DNA of 64,000 nt from Lathyrus oleraceus (lineage: Eukaryota > Streptophyta > Magnoliopsida > Fabales > Fabaceae), in assembly GCF_024323335.1 (NCBI RefSeq), contig NC_066585.1:184158294-184222293 (forward strand). The letters run 5' to 3'. The position numbers and the translations under genes are program-made. Below the pieces are notes generated by a model that was given only the letters and a program-made list of their open reading frames with translations, searched no databases and was not told where the DNA came from. Below are positions 1 through 9,294 of this stretch, piece by piece; within the stretch, counting starts at the first letter, position 1, and each line of letters opens with the position of its first letter.

Positions 1-225
1 TAAAGTCTTTGCAAAGCTCTTTCATCATCTTGTTATTGAGATTCGAACCATTATCAGTGATGATTCTCTCAGGAACCCCATAACGTTGGCATAGGAAGCT
101 GCTTCCACCCACTTGGTAAAGTAATCAATCGCGACTAAGATGAAGCGATGTCCATTAGAAGCAGTAGGTTCAATCTTTCCAATCATATAGATGCCCCACA
201 TCGCGAATGGCCAAGGAGAATTCAT
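1..225 (-). pseudogene. Integrase core fragment of element A
   Basis: The minus strand encodes the beginning of a retroviral-type integrase core, with the PWPFAMWG start and a tract ending in YFTKWVEAASYAN. The expected first catalytic Asp in the WGxDMIG motif is Tyr here (WGIYMIG). About 50 bp that encode the stretch after YAN in element B are missing, which shifts the frame near position 90. The piece is joined directly to the N-terminal part of pol at about 225, so RT, both RNase H domains and the integrase zinc finger have been deleted. It is a dead remnant. Confidence 0.85.
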
Positions 226-458
226 CTAAAGCAGCCCCTATTTCGATCTCTTTCTTTACATCCTCAGTACCAAGGTTAATGACTTCCAACTCTTCCTGAT
301 GAGGTTGAATGACCCTTTCCTCCTGTTTTAATAGTCTGGCCAATTCTTTGGGGAGTTCACAATCTTCTTCACTCTCCTCTTCGACTTGGTAAATGGGATT
401 ATCGAAATCATACCGAGCCATAGCAGAACTGTTTTTAATGGAATCCGTAAGATCAATT
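226..458 (-). pseudogene. N-terminal pol segment (exon 2 start) of element A
   Basis: This acidic segment precedes RT in Ogre pol proteins and carries the ELARLLKQEE and VINLGTEDVK tracts, closely matching the start of exon 2 in element B (11600 onward). It begins at the intron acceptor (AG at 460-459). The reading frame runs to about 226 and is then fused out of frame to integrase sequence. The junction shares a few bases (GATGA-like) with both parent sequences, which suggests microhomology-mediated deletion of roughly 2.4 kb relative to B. Confidence 0.8.
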
Positions 459-715
459 CTGCACGAACGATGTTTCATGCTTTTTTTAGAAAAGAGTTCA
501 AGAAAGTCACAGAAAACAAAAAAACATTGCCATTTTTATGGTTTTGAAAATGAAAGTAAAAACAGAAAGACAGTGAGCACAAATTCGATTACAAAACGTC
601 CTTTATTGATGATAATCATTGAAAATTTAAAACATGATGTGGCCCTACAATGAACCACTACGCCTTTGGCAGAGCGTAGGGCTTTCATGGAAAATGCAAA
701 ACAAAACAAAATTAC
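459..715 (-). other. Ogre-type intron between protease and pol, element A
   Basis: Predicted 257-nt intron. The donor is GA|GTAATT, where the TAA stop of the upstream ORF lies inside the donor site. The acceptor reads TGCAG. Removing it joins GA to A and continues in frame into the acidic pol N-terminus. The same arrangement occurs in B, E and H. Ogre elements are known to carry a partially spliced intron at this place; the exact sites here are my inference from frame and consensus. Confidence 0.75.
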
Positions 716-1560
716 TCTGTCTGAAGAGTAACTTGGACTATTTCTTCAGCAATCAAGTTGTTGATCGTCTCCCCTGGAGCACACGGGCGCACCATATCAC
801 AATCACTGTCACCATCTTCATTGTCTGCTGCAAAGACATCCCCGTGATTCATCAATCCAGCACTAGTGAAAGTACACGGCCCTTTATGATCCTGGACACC
901 CTGCTCTGATGATTGAAAAGGCTGATAACCAATGCCAAACATGTCTTCTTTTACGGGCACATTAATCATCTTGCCCCAGCCTTCCGCGTCACCTAAATGA
1001 ATGACCTCCAGAGCTTGTTTATAGGATGCAATCGAGGTACCTGGTTTCTTCTGTTCAACAAAAGCCACCTTCTCAATACTGACAGTCTCAAAAGCTTGAC
1101 ATAGAGTTTCATGAATTTCGCCATCCATCTCCACATATTTGAAGGAGGATAAATGGCTCACAAAGATGTCCTCTTCGCCACACACGGTCACAACTTGACC
1201 ATCCCACACGTATTTTAGCTTTTGGTGGAGAGTCGAAGAAACTGCTCCGGCTCCATGTATCCAGGGACACCCCAACAGACAACTATATGCTGGTTGGATA
1301 TCCATCACATAGAAGACAATATTAAACACTTCCGGGCCGATCTTCACAGGCAACGTGACTTCACCTAAAACTGATCGTTTGGATCCATCAAAAGCACGGA
1401 CAACAAGATCACTTGGTGTGAGAACAACCCCTTCGGCATTAAACTTACTCAGAGCCTTTTTGGGCAGCACATTCAAAGAAGAACCGATATCAACCAAAAC
1501 ATGCGACAAAACGGCGCCTTTGCATTCCATCGTGATATGAGAAATCCTCTTCAAGAACAC
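712..1560 (-). pseudogene. Protease and spacer ORF of element A (gag deleted)
   Basis: A 282-codon ORF encodes a pepsin-like retroelement protease domain, with VLVDIGSSLNVLP as the active-site loop and YSCLLGCPWIHGAG as the flap and C-terminal motif. The usual DTGSS is DIGSS here, an ACT to ATT type change that probably weakens the fold. The C-terminal 100 residues form an acidic spacer (DGDSDCD) that ends in the intron donor. The ORF starts inside the domain because gag has been deleted: just upstream the sequence is already leader-like. It is therefore a 5'-truncated gag-pro frame, not a complete gene. Confidence 0.8.
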
Positions 1561-2477
1561 CTGTAATGATGCAAGAATGATATGTGTATGATGTGTATGC
1601 TATGTTTTATCATGGATAAACCTAAAAAATGATATGCATATTCGGGTTAAAAAAAATTATGCATCATTTTTTTTGAAAATAAACATGCTATGATGCAAAA
1701 TGATGTGATGCAATGCAGTGACATGGAAATCAGGATTGCTATATCCGCTTGAACATTTGTCGGGTTGCACTGTCTGAAGAGAAACCCATTGAGGAATATA
1801 ATACAAGATCAAAGCTCTGCTCCAGAAAACCGGGTTGGTTGAAGGTTAAGGTTTCCTGAATTTAGCCCGCCCCTCACTGGTAGGTTCTAGGAACAGAGGT
1901 TTGTCAACTTCGGCCCTTCGGTCGAGAATAATACGTTTACCACTGAAGGTTTGGCATTATTATGGGATAAAAGACCTCCGCTGACTCCCCTCAATAGGAT
2001 GTCCTAATAGCAAGTTCCCAGCCTCGGGGTCCTCCGATTGAGCAGCGAGAATGCGCCCACCAGAGCTAACATAATCACGTCTCGGAGGAGAGGCCTCGAC
2101 TGAGTTCTCAGGAAATGGTCACCAGAGTCGACGATTCCTAGAGGAACATCATGTCGTTATGGAACACCTATAGGACAAAATATATCCAAAAGAAACCTCG
2201 TCTGGATGTGGGTCTTCATGAACGACTTAACGTAGCAACACGCCACGCAAGCCTCGTGACTATCTACTTTAAAACCTGTGTGTACGCTCAAGTCTGAGTA
2301 ATGGGCTTATCTCTCATAGAACATCCCATCCCAACAAACAGAACCAGCAGATATAGCAATCATACGTACACAATGCAATAAGGTAAAGCATGTAAACAAA
2401 TAACTGTACAAAAGCATGAACACCCAATAAACAAACAACCTACAAAAGCTAGGAGGGACTCGCTTAGGGAAACCGGA
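1561..2477 (-). other. 5' leader of element A
   Basis: Non-coding sequence between the PBS and the truncated protease ORF. It is homologous to the leader of element B; for example, the GTGCAAC-ACATGTTC-type tract near 1740-1770 matches 10120-10145. No gag N-terminus is found, which places the deletion breakpoint around 1561-1700. An ATG-rich low-complexity tract lies at 1565-1740. Confidence 0.7.
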
Positions 2478-2495
2478 TCCCCAGCAGAGTCGCCA
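2478..2495 (-). promoter_or_regulatory. Primer binding site, tRNA-Arg type
   Basis: On the minus strand it reads TGGCGACTCTGCTGGGGA, two bases after the LTR end. It is identical to the PBS of B, H and J and near-complementary to the 3' end of plant tRNA-Arg as I remember it (two mismatches), which is the Ogre primer. Confidence 0.85.
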
Positions 2496-2497
2496 GC

Positions 2498-4549
2498 TGT
2501 CGCAACCTGAAAAATCACAGAAAGCGAAAAAAAATAATCGGCGAGAAAGAGATGACAGAAGAGTCGCCACCGTGCGTTATTCATCCCAAAGGAGGGAAAG
2601 GAAGCGCTCAAAGTAAACCTGGAAGAAGGAAAGGAAAAGACAAGGTCTCGCAACCAAATCTTGGGTTCGGGAGTCGGTTATGCGAAGGGAAGGTATTAGC
2701 ACCCCTACGCATCCGTAGTACTCTACGGGATCCACTCTTGTTGTTCTTGTCTAAAGGGTGTGGGTTTATCTAATGTACTATTTACTAAAAGCGGGGTCAA
2801 AATAAAATGACTCGCACGGATGTCGCATCCACTACATACGTATCTCATCTGAATATGAGAATCAGAGTCTTCGTAGCTCGGCTACCTATGAGTTAAGGGG
2901 AAGTGTGAACGCTAAGACATCGCGTCTTATGCCTACGTATCTCATCTGGAATGAGAATCATAGCAAGCCGTAGTTCGGCTAACTACGGGTTAAGGGTTGT
3001 GTTTTGGGGTGAACGACGCTACTACGCAATCTACCGGATGCTCGACCTTTGGAGACTTACTCGCCTATAGTAGAAGGAGTTAACATGTTCTTAGGAGAAG
3101 AAAAATCAATGAGTTGTTTGCGTTGTAGGAACGCTCATGCAAAAAAGGAAGTCCTAGACGAAGGAACAGTGCTACCTTAATTAACATGCAGACGAGAGAC
3201 TATACGAAGTATAGCTATCCTATGGGGGAGACGATCACACCATACAAAATAAACATGCATAAAGTAAACACACAAAAGAAAACATTGCCTCCTATTGAGG
3301 TCTTCCAGCTAAGAAAGCGGTAAAATACGGGAAAGAGGTAAAAGTACCACACGGATAAAGATCCGAAGTAACAGCAACTAAGGGGACAAGAAACCCAGAG
3401 ATCTCTCAAGTTGGTACCATCAAAGAAAGCGAGTCAGTACAGGTAATCGGATTAAACCTCCAAGGGGTATCCCACAAATAAAGTGGGATACCATGCAAGC
3501 CATCTCTTTTAAGGTCATCTGAGCCCTCACAAAACTCAACAAACAGGTTAGGCAGCAACGCATGGATGCAATAGAAAACATGTCACAACAGAACACAAAA
3601 CAGATTAGAGCAAACAGAAAAAACAAGTACTGTCGCGATCGCTGCTGCATCGCCTAGCGAAAGCTTAGCGAAGCTTCGCTGCAGGCTCGCCTAGCGAAGA
3701 TGCTAGCGAACGCCTGCGGGTTTTGGGTTCTTCATGGATAACAGTACGATCTCGGAAATCCCAAACCCTATGGTACACATTTCAGAAATTAAATGATTAA
3801 ACACTCAAGGCATTGATTTACAGATTCATATACATCTAACTGTGGGCAAAACCTCACGATAATACCTCATACATTTAGAGATTTCAAATTGAAGGCGTAA
3901 AATAATGGGAATAAGGCAAACCTGATTAGAGAGATCGATTAAAATCGAAAGGCATGGCTGGGTTTGCAAAGCATTGTTAGGGTTTGGAGGTGAAAAGTGT
4001 GTGAGTCCGTGTGAACCTTTCAGAGCTGTCTGGAGGCTGCTGCAGATTAGTTTGTCCCTTTCCTTCTCTCTTTCGTTCTCTCTCTTTCTCTCCAGGGTTT
4101 TTGTCTCACTGAAACTCTAGTATTTATAACCTGATTTTGTGACCTGGTGGGCTCAGATGAGGGCAGCTCAAGCCCATGACTTTCTGTCATATTCTGAAAA
4201 CGCGTGCCCTTCGCCTAGCGAAGGATCTGCTCGCCTAGCGAGCATGATAGTTCAGTTTGCTTAGCGAACCATGCTGCTCGCCTAGCAAGCATGACAGCTC
4301 AGGAACAGATTTTTGCTTCTTCAAGATTAGCATTCTGAATGATGACTAGACCCCACTTGAACCTGTTGGAAGTAGCTCAAGTCTTTCCCTTGTGTTGATC
4401 GATCACCTGGATAGAACCCACAAAAGTGTTTTGGATGATGTTCAAGCTTCTTGGATTTGATCCTGATTGACATGATGAAATGCAATATGAAATGCTAAAT
4501 GGCCTAAAAATGGATGCATGAATGAGGGGGGCAAATTTGAGGTGCTACA
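2498..4549 (-). repeat. 5' LTR of element A
   Basis: A 2052-bp LTR in minus orientation. It starts TGTAGCACCTC at 4549 and ends TGCGACA at 2498. A good TATA box (TATAAATA, 4128 to 4121) lies about 420 bp from its start. The R/U5 part has two copies of the double-stem RNA module (near 2830-2890 and 2930-2985), the GTAC hairpin near 2720-2735 and the PBS-like pre-site near 2565. No second LTR is visible, so age cannot be estimated. Confidence 0.88.
4121..4128 (-). promoter_or_regulatory. TATA box of LTR A
   Basis: TATAAATA on the minus strand within TTATAAATACTAG. It has the same context (CAG-TATAAATACT) as the TATA box of LTR B. Confidence 0.7.
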
Positions 4550-5706
4550 CAGTCGATCGAAGATTATCAGTCAGTTCAGTTTGACTTCCCAGATGAGGAA
4601 ATTTTGTATTTGAATATGAAAGATTGCGATGAGCCTACACTCGATGAAGGGCCAGAGCTTGGTTCCAGATGGAGTATGGTGTTTGATGGCGCTGTAAATC
4701 AGTATGGAAATGGTATTGGGGCAGTGATTATTACTCCTCAGGGTAAACATATTGCTTTTACAGCAAGGCTAACTTTCAAATGCACGAATAATATGGCTGA
4801 GTATGAGGCCTATATTATGGGATTGGAGGAATGCATTGATCTGAGGATCAAGCATCTTGACGTATATGGTGATTCGGCCCTCGTTATTAATCAGATTAAG
4901 GGTGAATGGGAAACGAATCAGCCTGGTCTCATTCCATACAGAGATTATGCGAGGAGGATTTCAACGTTCTTTACTGAGGTTGACTTTCACCATATTACTC
5001 GAGATGAGAATCGGATGGCAGATGCTCTTGCTACGCTTGCTTCAATGATTGTGGTTAAATTGTGGAATGAAGTTCCCAACATCACTGTGATGCGCTTGGA
5101 TAGACCAGCTCATGTATTTGCGGTTGAGGAAGTAAAAGATGATAAGCCATGGTATTATGACATCAAGCGTTTCCTTCAGAGCCAAACTTACCCGCCTGGG
5201 GCATCTGTGAAAGATAGGAAGACTTTGAGGAGATTGTCAGGCAGTTTCTACCTCAATGGCGAAGTGCTTTATAAGAGAAATCTTGACATGGTTCTGCTCA
5301 GATGCGTGGATAGACACGAAGCAGACCTGTTGATGACTGAGTTCCATGAGGGTTCATTTGGTACTCATTCCAATGGACATGTCATGGCTAGAAAGATGTT
5401 GAGAGCAGGCTACTATTGGCTGACAATGGAGTCTGACTGCTGCAAATATGTGAAGAAATGCCACAAGTGTCAGATTTATGCGGATAAGATTCATATTCCT
5501 CTGGCACTTTTAAATGTGATTTCATCACCATGGCCTTTCTCCATGTGGGGAATCGACATGATTGGCATGATAGAGCCGAAAGCGTCTAACGGACACAGAT
5601 TTATTCCCTTTGCAATTGATTACTTCACCAAGTGGGTTGAAGCGGCATCATATGCAAATGTGACCAGGCAGATGGTCGTGAAGTTTATCAAGAATCAACT
5701 CATATG
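4550..5706 (+). pseudogene. Fragment C: archaeal-type RNase H to integrase, Ogre pol
   Basis: An open frame from 4550 encodes the end of the RT connection (FDFPDEE), a complete second RNase H domain (WSMVFDGAVN, then NNMAEYEAY, then YGDSALV, then ENRMADALA), the integrase zinc finger (HEGSFGTH, then CHKCQIYADK) and the first part of the integrase core (WGIDMIGMIEP). The frame stops making sense at 5706, where LTR sequence of element E begins. The left side is cut by element A. The protein is very close to that of E, so E landed in a member of its own family. C must be the oldest layer here. Its remainder should lie left of A and right of E, outside the window. Confidence 0.88.
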
Positions 5707-7648
5707 TGTAGCGGTGTATTCGTCACCATTGGAAATATTAACTAGATCCAAGGTAAATCATACAAAGTCGAGTCGCCACCGCACTTCTATTTATCCAAAG
5801 GAATGGTTAGAAAGCGAACAAAAACCTATAAAGTTTTACAAACAAAACTAGTAAAAGGGGGTCAGAGATATGGGTAAGGGGGTTGGTTATGCAAAGGGAA
5901 GGTGTTAGGCACCCAATGCATCATAGGTACTCCTAGGGAGCCCTTTTCACAACTTGTTGCGAAGGTTATTCTTTATGAAATTATTTTGTGCAAACATGAT
6001 TGAAGAGATGAGAAAAAGAATGTACAAGTTTATTTACATTTTTGTGTTTGGATGGATGAACCCATTGCCTACGTACCTTTTCATGAAAGATAAGGATCAA
6101 AACCCCGTAGTTCGGGTAAAAGATTTCAAAACAACTGAGTGGATTGATTGGTCCAAAAGCCTTAAAGTCTTTTGTTATCAAAGGGAGAAAACTCGACCTA
6201 AAAAACCACAAGTCCACCATGTGAGGATAGCTTCGACATGCTAGTGAGGGATTATGCCCTATAATAAGCATGGAAGACTCATTGTCCATCACTAAGGACA
6301 TAGGTGAGTATTATATCTACCACAAGGATAACTCAAACCTAACAGCTAAAGGTTATGAAAATTTTTGATTAGGAAGTGGACATTGGGACCACAAAGAAAC
6401 ACATTTGAGTGAGTTGAATTAACCAATTAGAAGTATGTACGAAAATGATCAAAGTTGATTTAAATGTTCAATTCAAAATGAGTATTATGAAAAGAAAGTT
6501 TAAAAATCAAAGGCATAAGGCCTAGGTTTCTAATGTTGAAAACAAGTCAAGTGTTTGCACAAAAGTTTTGGTTCAAGGTTAAGGATGAGAAAATGGATCA
6601 GGGTTAAGCATGCAAGAGATGGGGGTAAAGGATAAAGCCACAATAGGAGTTCCTTTCTCAAGATCATAGAGATGATCCAAGTAAGTTCCTTTGGAATTAG
6701 GCAACACAAGGTAAAAGCAATAAGCAAGTCTCAAGAGAGAACCACAGAAAGAGGAAACAGAATGCCAATCAATGGACTTACATCCAACTTCTAAAAACAA
6801 AACTGGAAACATAATGCCAATAGATGGACTTACATCTAACTCTACAAAACAAAACAGGAAACAGAATGCCAATAGATGGACTTATATCTAACTCCACAAA
6901 ACAAACAGGAAACAGAATGCCAATAGATGGACTTACATCTAACTCCACAAAACAAAACAGGAAACAGAATGCCAATAGATGGACTTACATCTAACTCCAC
7001 AAAACAAAACAGGAAACAGAATGCCAATAGATGGACTTACATCTAACTCCACAAAACAAATAGGAAACAGAATGCCAATAGATGGACTTACATCTAACTC
7101 CTCAAAACAAGCAAATGAGCAAAAGCAAACACATGTAAATGCAATCAAGCAAACAATGCATCACACTCTATATACAAACAAGAGGCTCAAACAAAGGGTG
7201 GGCTTTAGTCAAGAGGGGTCATATCAACCTCGACAAACAAGCCAAACTGTATCAGGTGATCTGTGAGCTCTTAACCACTAACATTGAGGGTTAGGGTGAA
7301 GCTGATGAAATGGTGAAATGAGGATGAGACCCCATGCTCTTAACTCTGGCCTGGGTGAGCTTATGACAAAGAAAGTGTGGGGATCCAGAATGAGGGATCC
7401 TATTCCACTTGACAGACTCTGACAAGATCTTGGGTTATGTTCAAGAGCATCAGCACGTAATGCGAGCATAATGAACGACTCACTAAATAACAGGGGATGG
7501 ATTGCTAATCCCTTCTATCTGTCAATTGCCTCTTCACTTAGGAGGACTTAACAAGTAACATGCCTCACTTGGAGGTCTTTAGCACAAATGTAAACAATCA
7601 CAATCATTGCCTCTTAAGGAGAACTTCAGCCAAATGCCTGCCAAAAAG
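5707..7648 (-). repeat. 3' LTR of E, terminal part (R/U5 side)
   Basis: The distal 1942 bp of the E LTR. It ends ACCGCTACA at 5707. U5 carries the GTGGCGACTC-type PBS-like site near 5770, the AGTA-loop hairpin near 5920-5935 and one copy of the double-stem module near 6068-6111. A minisatellite lies at 6740-7110. The CCTCCTTAAGAGGCAATG tract near 7600-7630 is shared with the LTRs of H and J. The LTR continues at 19344 on the far side of element B. Confidence 0.85.
6740..7110 (-). repeat. 52-bp minisatellite in LTR E, about seven copies
   Basis: Tandem units of 51-52 bp contain ATGCCAATAGATGGACTTAC (plus strand). Copies are spaced at about 6812, 6868, 6919, 6971, 7023 and 7074, with a first diverged copy near 6760. 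The homologous position holds one unit in LTR H (near 35650) and three in LTR J (59390-59545). Short overlapping ORFs in this stretch are repeat artefacts. Confidence 0.85.
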
Positions 7649-7680
7649 TGTAATACCCCAAAATTTACCCTTCATTTTTC

Positions 7681-7681
<1 letters not shown>

Positions 7682-7717
<36 letters not shown>

Positions 7718-7785
7718 GAAAAAAAAAAAAGAAAAAAAATTAATTAATTAATTAATTAAATAAATAAAATAAATAAATAAAATAT
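7682..7785 (+). repeat. A-rich low-complexity tract
   Basis: Poly(A) of more than 30 bases with interruptions, followed by TTAA and AAAT microsatellite runs, inside U3 of LTR B. The 3' LTR copy (17735-17820) is shorter, as expected for slippage. Confidence 0.9.
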
Positions 7786-7845
7786 AACAAATTATTTTGG
7801 ACTTGGGTCTCCCTCATTTGAGCCCACTACCCACGAAAATCAGTC

Positions 7846-7853
7846 TATAAATA
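7846..7853 (+). promoter_or_regulatory. TATA box of LTR B
   Basis: TATAAATA about 200 bp into the LTR, repeated at 17881-17888 in the 3' LTR. Transcription would start about 30 bp downstream and place all the RNA modules in the 5' untranslated leader. Confidence 0.75.
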
Positions 7854-8798
7854 CTGAAGTTTCAGTAAAGGAGTTACAGTTGGAGTTACACTGGGAGATT
7901 CACTGGAGAAAGATAGTGAGAGAAAGAAGACAGAACAAAGGGGGATTTTGAGGAGAAACAAAATACTCTGAGGTTTCCTTGGAACAAAACCCTGAGGAAA
8001 AAGATAGTGAGAGAAGACCTGACAGAGAACTCAGAGCAGCCTCCAAACCCTGAAGGGAACTCCACTTGTAAACCTCACGGGTGCAACTCAATTTCAATCA
8101 AGCTCTCCAATCAGGTTTGCCCTATATCCATCATCTTTATGCCTTTAATTTGAATGCTCTAAATGTATGAGGTATTATGGGTGAATTTGATACCTTTTTT
8201 GTGGGCCTTTTGTGAATTTTGATGGAATTATTCATGTGGTTACATTTTGATTTAGGGGCAACTCTGGGTTACCCTATTTTGTTTCTCTAACCTGTCTTTG
8301 TGTTACCATGGCATTGTTTTCCCTGGATTTCACCTTGTTTGTCTAACATTTCTGTTGAGTTTTCGTGAGGGCTCACATACTCTTGCAGGGATACCATCCG
8401 GAGGTTTATCCTGATTAATCGTATTGACTGATTTTCTTTGATGGTCTAGCTGGAGAGATCTCAGGGTTGCTAATCCTTTAATTGCTGTAACTTCGGATCT
8501 TTACCTGTGTGGTAATTTTTTCCTTTTCTCGTACTTTATCGCTTTCTTAGCTGGAAGACCTCGATAGGAGGCAATGTTTGGGCCCCTTGGTGGCATTTTA
8601 CTTTGAGATACATGTTTTGTGTTTTGTATTCATATCCCCACAGGTAGCGCGGTTCCTTCGTCAAGGACTGCCTGTTTGCCCTCGAGCATCCCAAACCCTA
8701 AAACCCAAAGCAACACGTTTACTCCTTCTACTACAGGCGAGTAAGTCTCCAAAGGTCGTTCGTCCAAAACCCAATCCATAACCCCGTAGTTAGCCGAA

Positions 8799-8960
8799 CT
8801 ACGGCTTGCTCTGATTCTCATTCCAGATGAGATACGTAGGCATAAGACGCGATGTCTTAGCGAGCACACATCCCCCCAACCCATAGGTCAGCCGAGCTAT
8901 GAAGACTCTGATTCTCATATTCAGATGAGATACGTATGCAGTGGATGCAACATCCGCGCG
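8799..8960 (+). other. Two tandem double-stem RNA modules, LTR B
   Basis: Module 1 has an outer stem CTACG (8799-8803) with CGTAG (8835-8839), an inner stem CTCAT (8817-8821) with ATGAG (8827-8831), and a following hairpin AAGAC (8844-8848)-GCGAT-GTCTT (8854-8858). Module 2 (about 8898-8960) repeats the plan with CTCAT/ATGAG and GGATG/CATCC. The same layout recurs in every Ogre-type LTR in the window with compensatory base changes. The function is unknown; a structured element of the genomic RNA leader is the simplest reading. Confidence 0.75.
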
Positions 8961-9048
8961 AGTCATTTTCATTCAACCCCTTTTTTTAGTAAATAAACAC
9001 ATTAGGTAAACCCACCCCCTTTAGACAAAAAAACCACAAAAGTGGATC

Positions 9049-9097
9049 CCGTAGAGTACTACGGATGCGTAGGGGTGCTAATACCTTCCCTTCGCAT
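9049..9097 (+). other. GTAC-loop hairpin plus distal ATGCG/CGCAT pairing
   Basis: CCGTAG (9049-9054)-AGTA-CTACGG (9059-9064) forms a six-pair stem. ATGCG (9065-9069) can pair with CGCAT (9093-9097) around a GGGG/CCTTCCC region. The homologous site in LTR E uses ATGCA/TGCAT, and LTR J changes the inner pair to TCG/CGA. Confidence 0.65.
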
Positions 9098-9206
9098 AAC
9101 CGACTCCCGAACCCAAGATTTGGTTGCGAGACCCCGTCTTGTCCTTTCCTTTTTCAGGTTTACTTCGAGCGTTTCCTTTCCCTCCCTTGGGATAAATAAC
9201 GCACGG

Positions 9207-9220
9207 TGGCGACTCTTCTG
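9207..9220 (+). other. PBS-like site inside U5
   Basis: TGGCGACTCTTCTG lies 70 bp upstream of the real PBS and matches it at 13 of 14 positions. Equivalent sites occur in the LTRs of A, E, G, H and J. Confidence 0.6.
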
Positions 9221-9276
9221 TCATTTTCTTTCGCCGGTTGTTTTTTCGCGCACTGTATTTTTCAGGTTGCGACAGC

Positions 9277-9294
9277 TGGCGACTCTGCTGGGGA
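9277..9294 (+). promoter_or_regulatory. Primer binding site of B, tRNA-Arg type
   Basis: TGGCGACTCTGCTGGGGA, two bases after the LTR end, complementary to the 3' CCA end region of tRNA-Arg as in other Ogre elements. Confidence 0.9.

Larger units (their letters stand above)
1..4549 (-). mobile_element. Element A: deleted Ogre/Tat LTR retrotransposon, 5' part
   Basis: Reading leftwards on the minus strand, this holds a 5' LTR (4549 to 2498), a tRNA-Arg-type PBS, a leader, a protease ORF, an intron and a pol remnant. It then leaves the window, so the 3' UTR and 3' LTR are not seen. The right end abuts the RNase H frame of fragment C, and the five bases at 4550-4554 (CAGTC) would be one copy of the target duplication. 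The capsid part of gag and most of RT and RNase H are missing, so this copy cannot be autonomous. Assignment to the Tat/Ogre lineage rests on the PBS, the intron and the sequence of the remaining domains. Confidence 0.9.
7649..9274 (+). repeat. 5' LTR of element B
   Basis: Starts TGTAATACCCC and ends GTTGCGACA. After about 35 bp comes a long A-rich tract with TTAA and AAAT runs (7682-7785), then a TATA box at 7846. Downstream lie two copies of the RNA module (8799-8860 and 8898-8960), the GTAC hairpin (9049-9064) and the PBS-like site (9207-9220). Relative to the 3' LTR it lacks about 27 bp (GAGCATCCGGTAG... class) near 8757. Confidence 0.93.

Noticed and set aside
2640..2735. Possible tRNA gene (GGTTCG-like T-loop word with paired flanks) on the LTR strands
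   Set aside because: The GGGTTCGGGAGTCGG word recurs in every LTR, but no acceptor stem or anticodon arm can be drawn; the pairing seen is that of the AGTA-loop hairpin region.
5707..5851. C-terminal 48 codons of the ORF covering fragment C
   Set aside because: Past 5706 the frame reads through LTR E sequence, so this is not part of the pol protein.
6740..7110. Regularly spaced repeats as a CRISPR-like array
   Set aside because: Units are contiguous without unique spacers, and the context is a plant LTR; it is a minisatellite.
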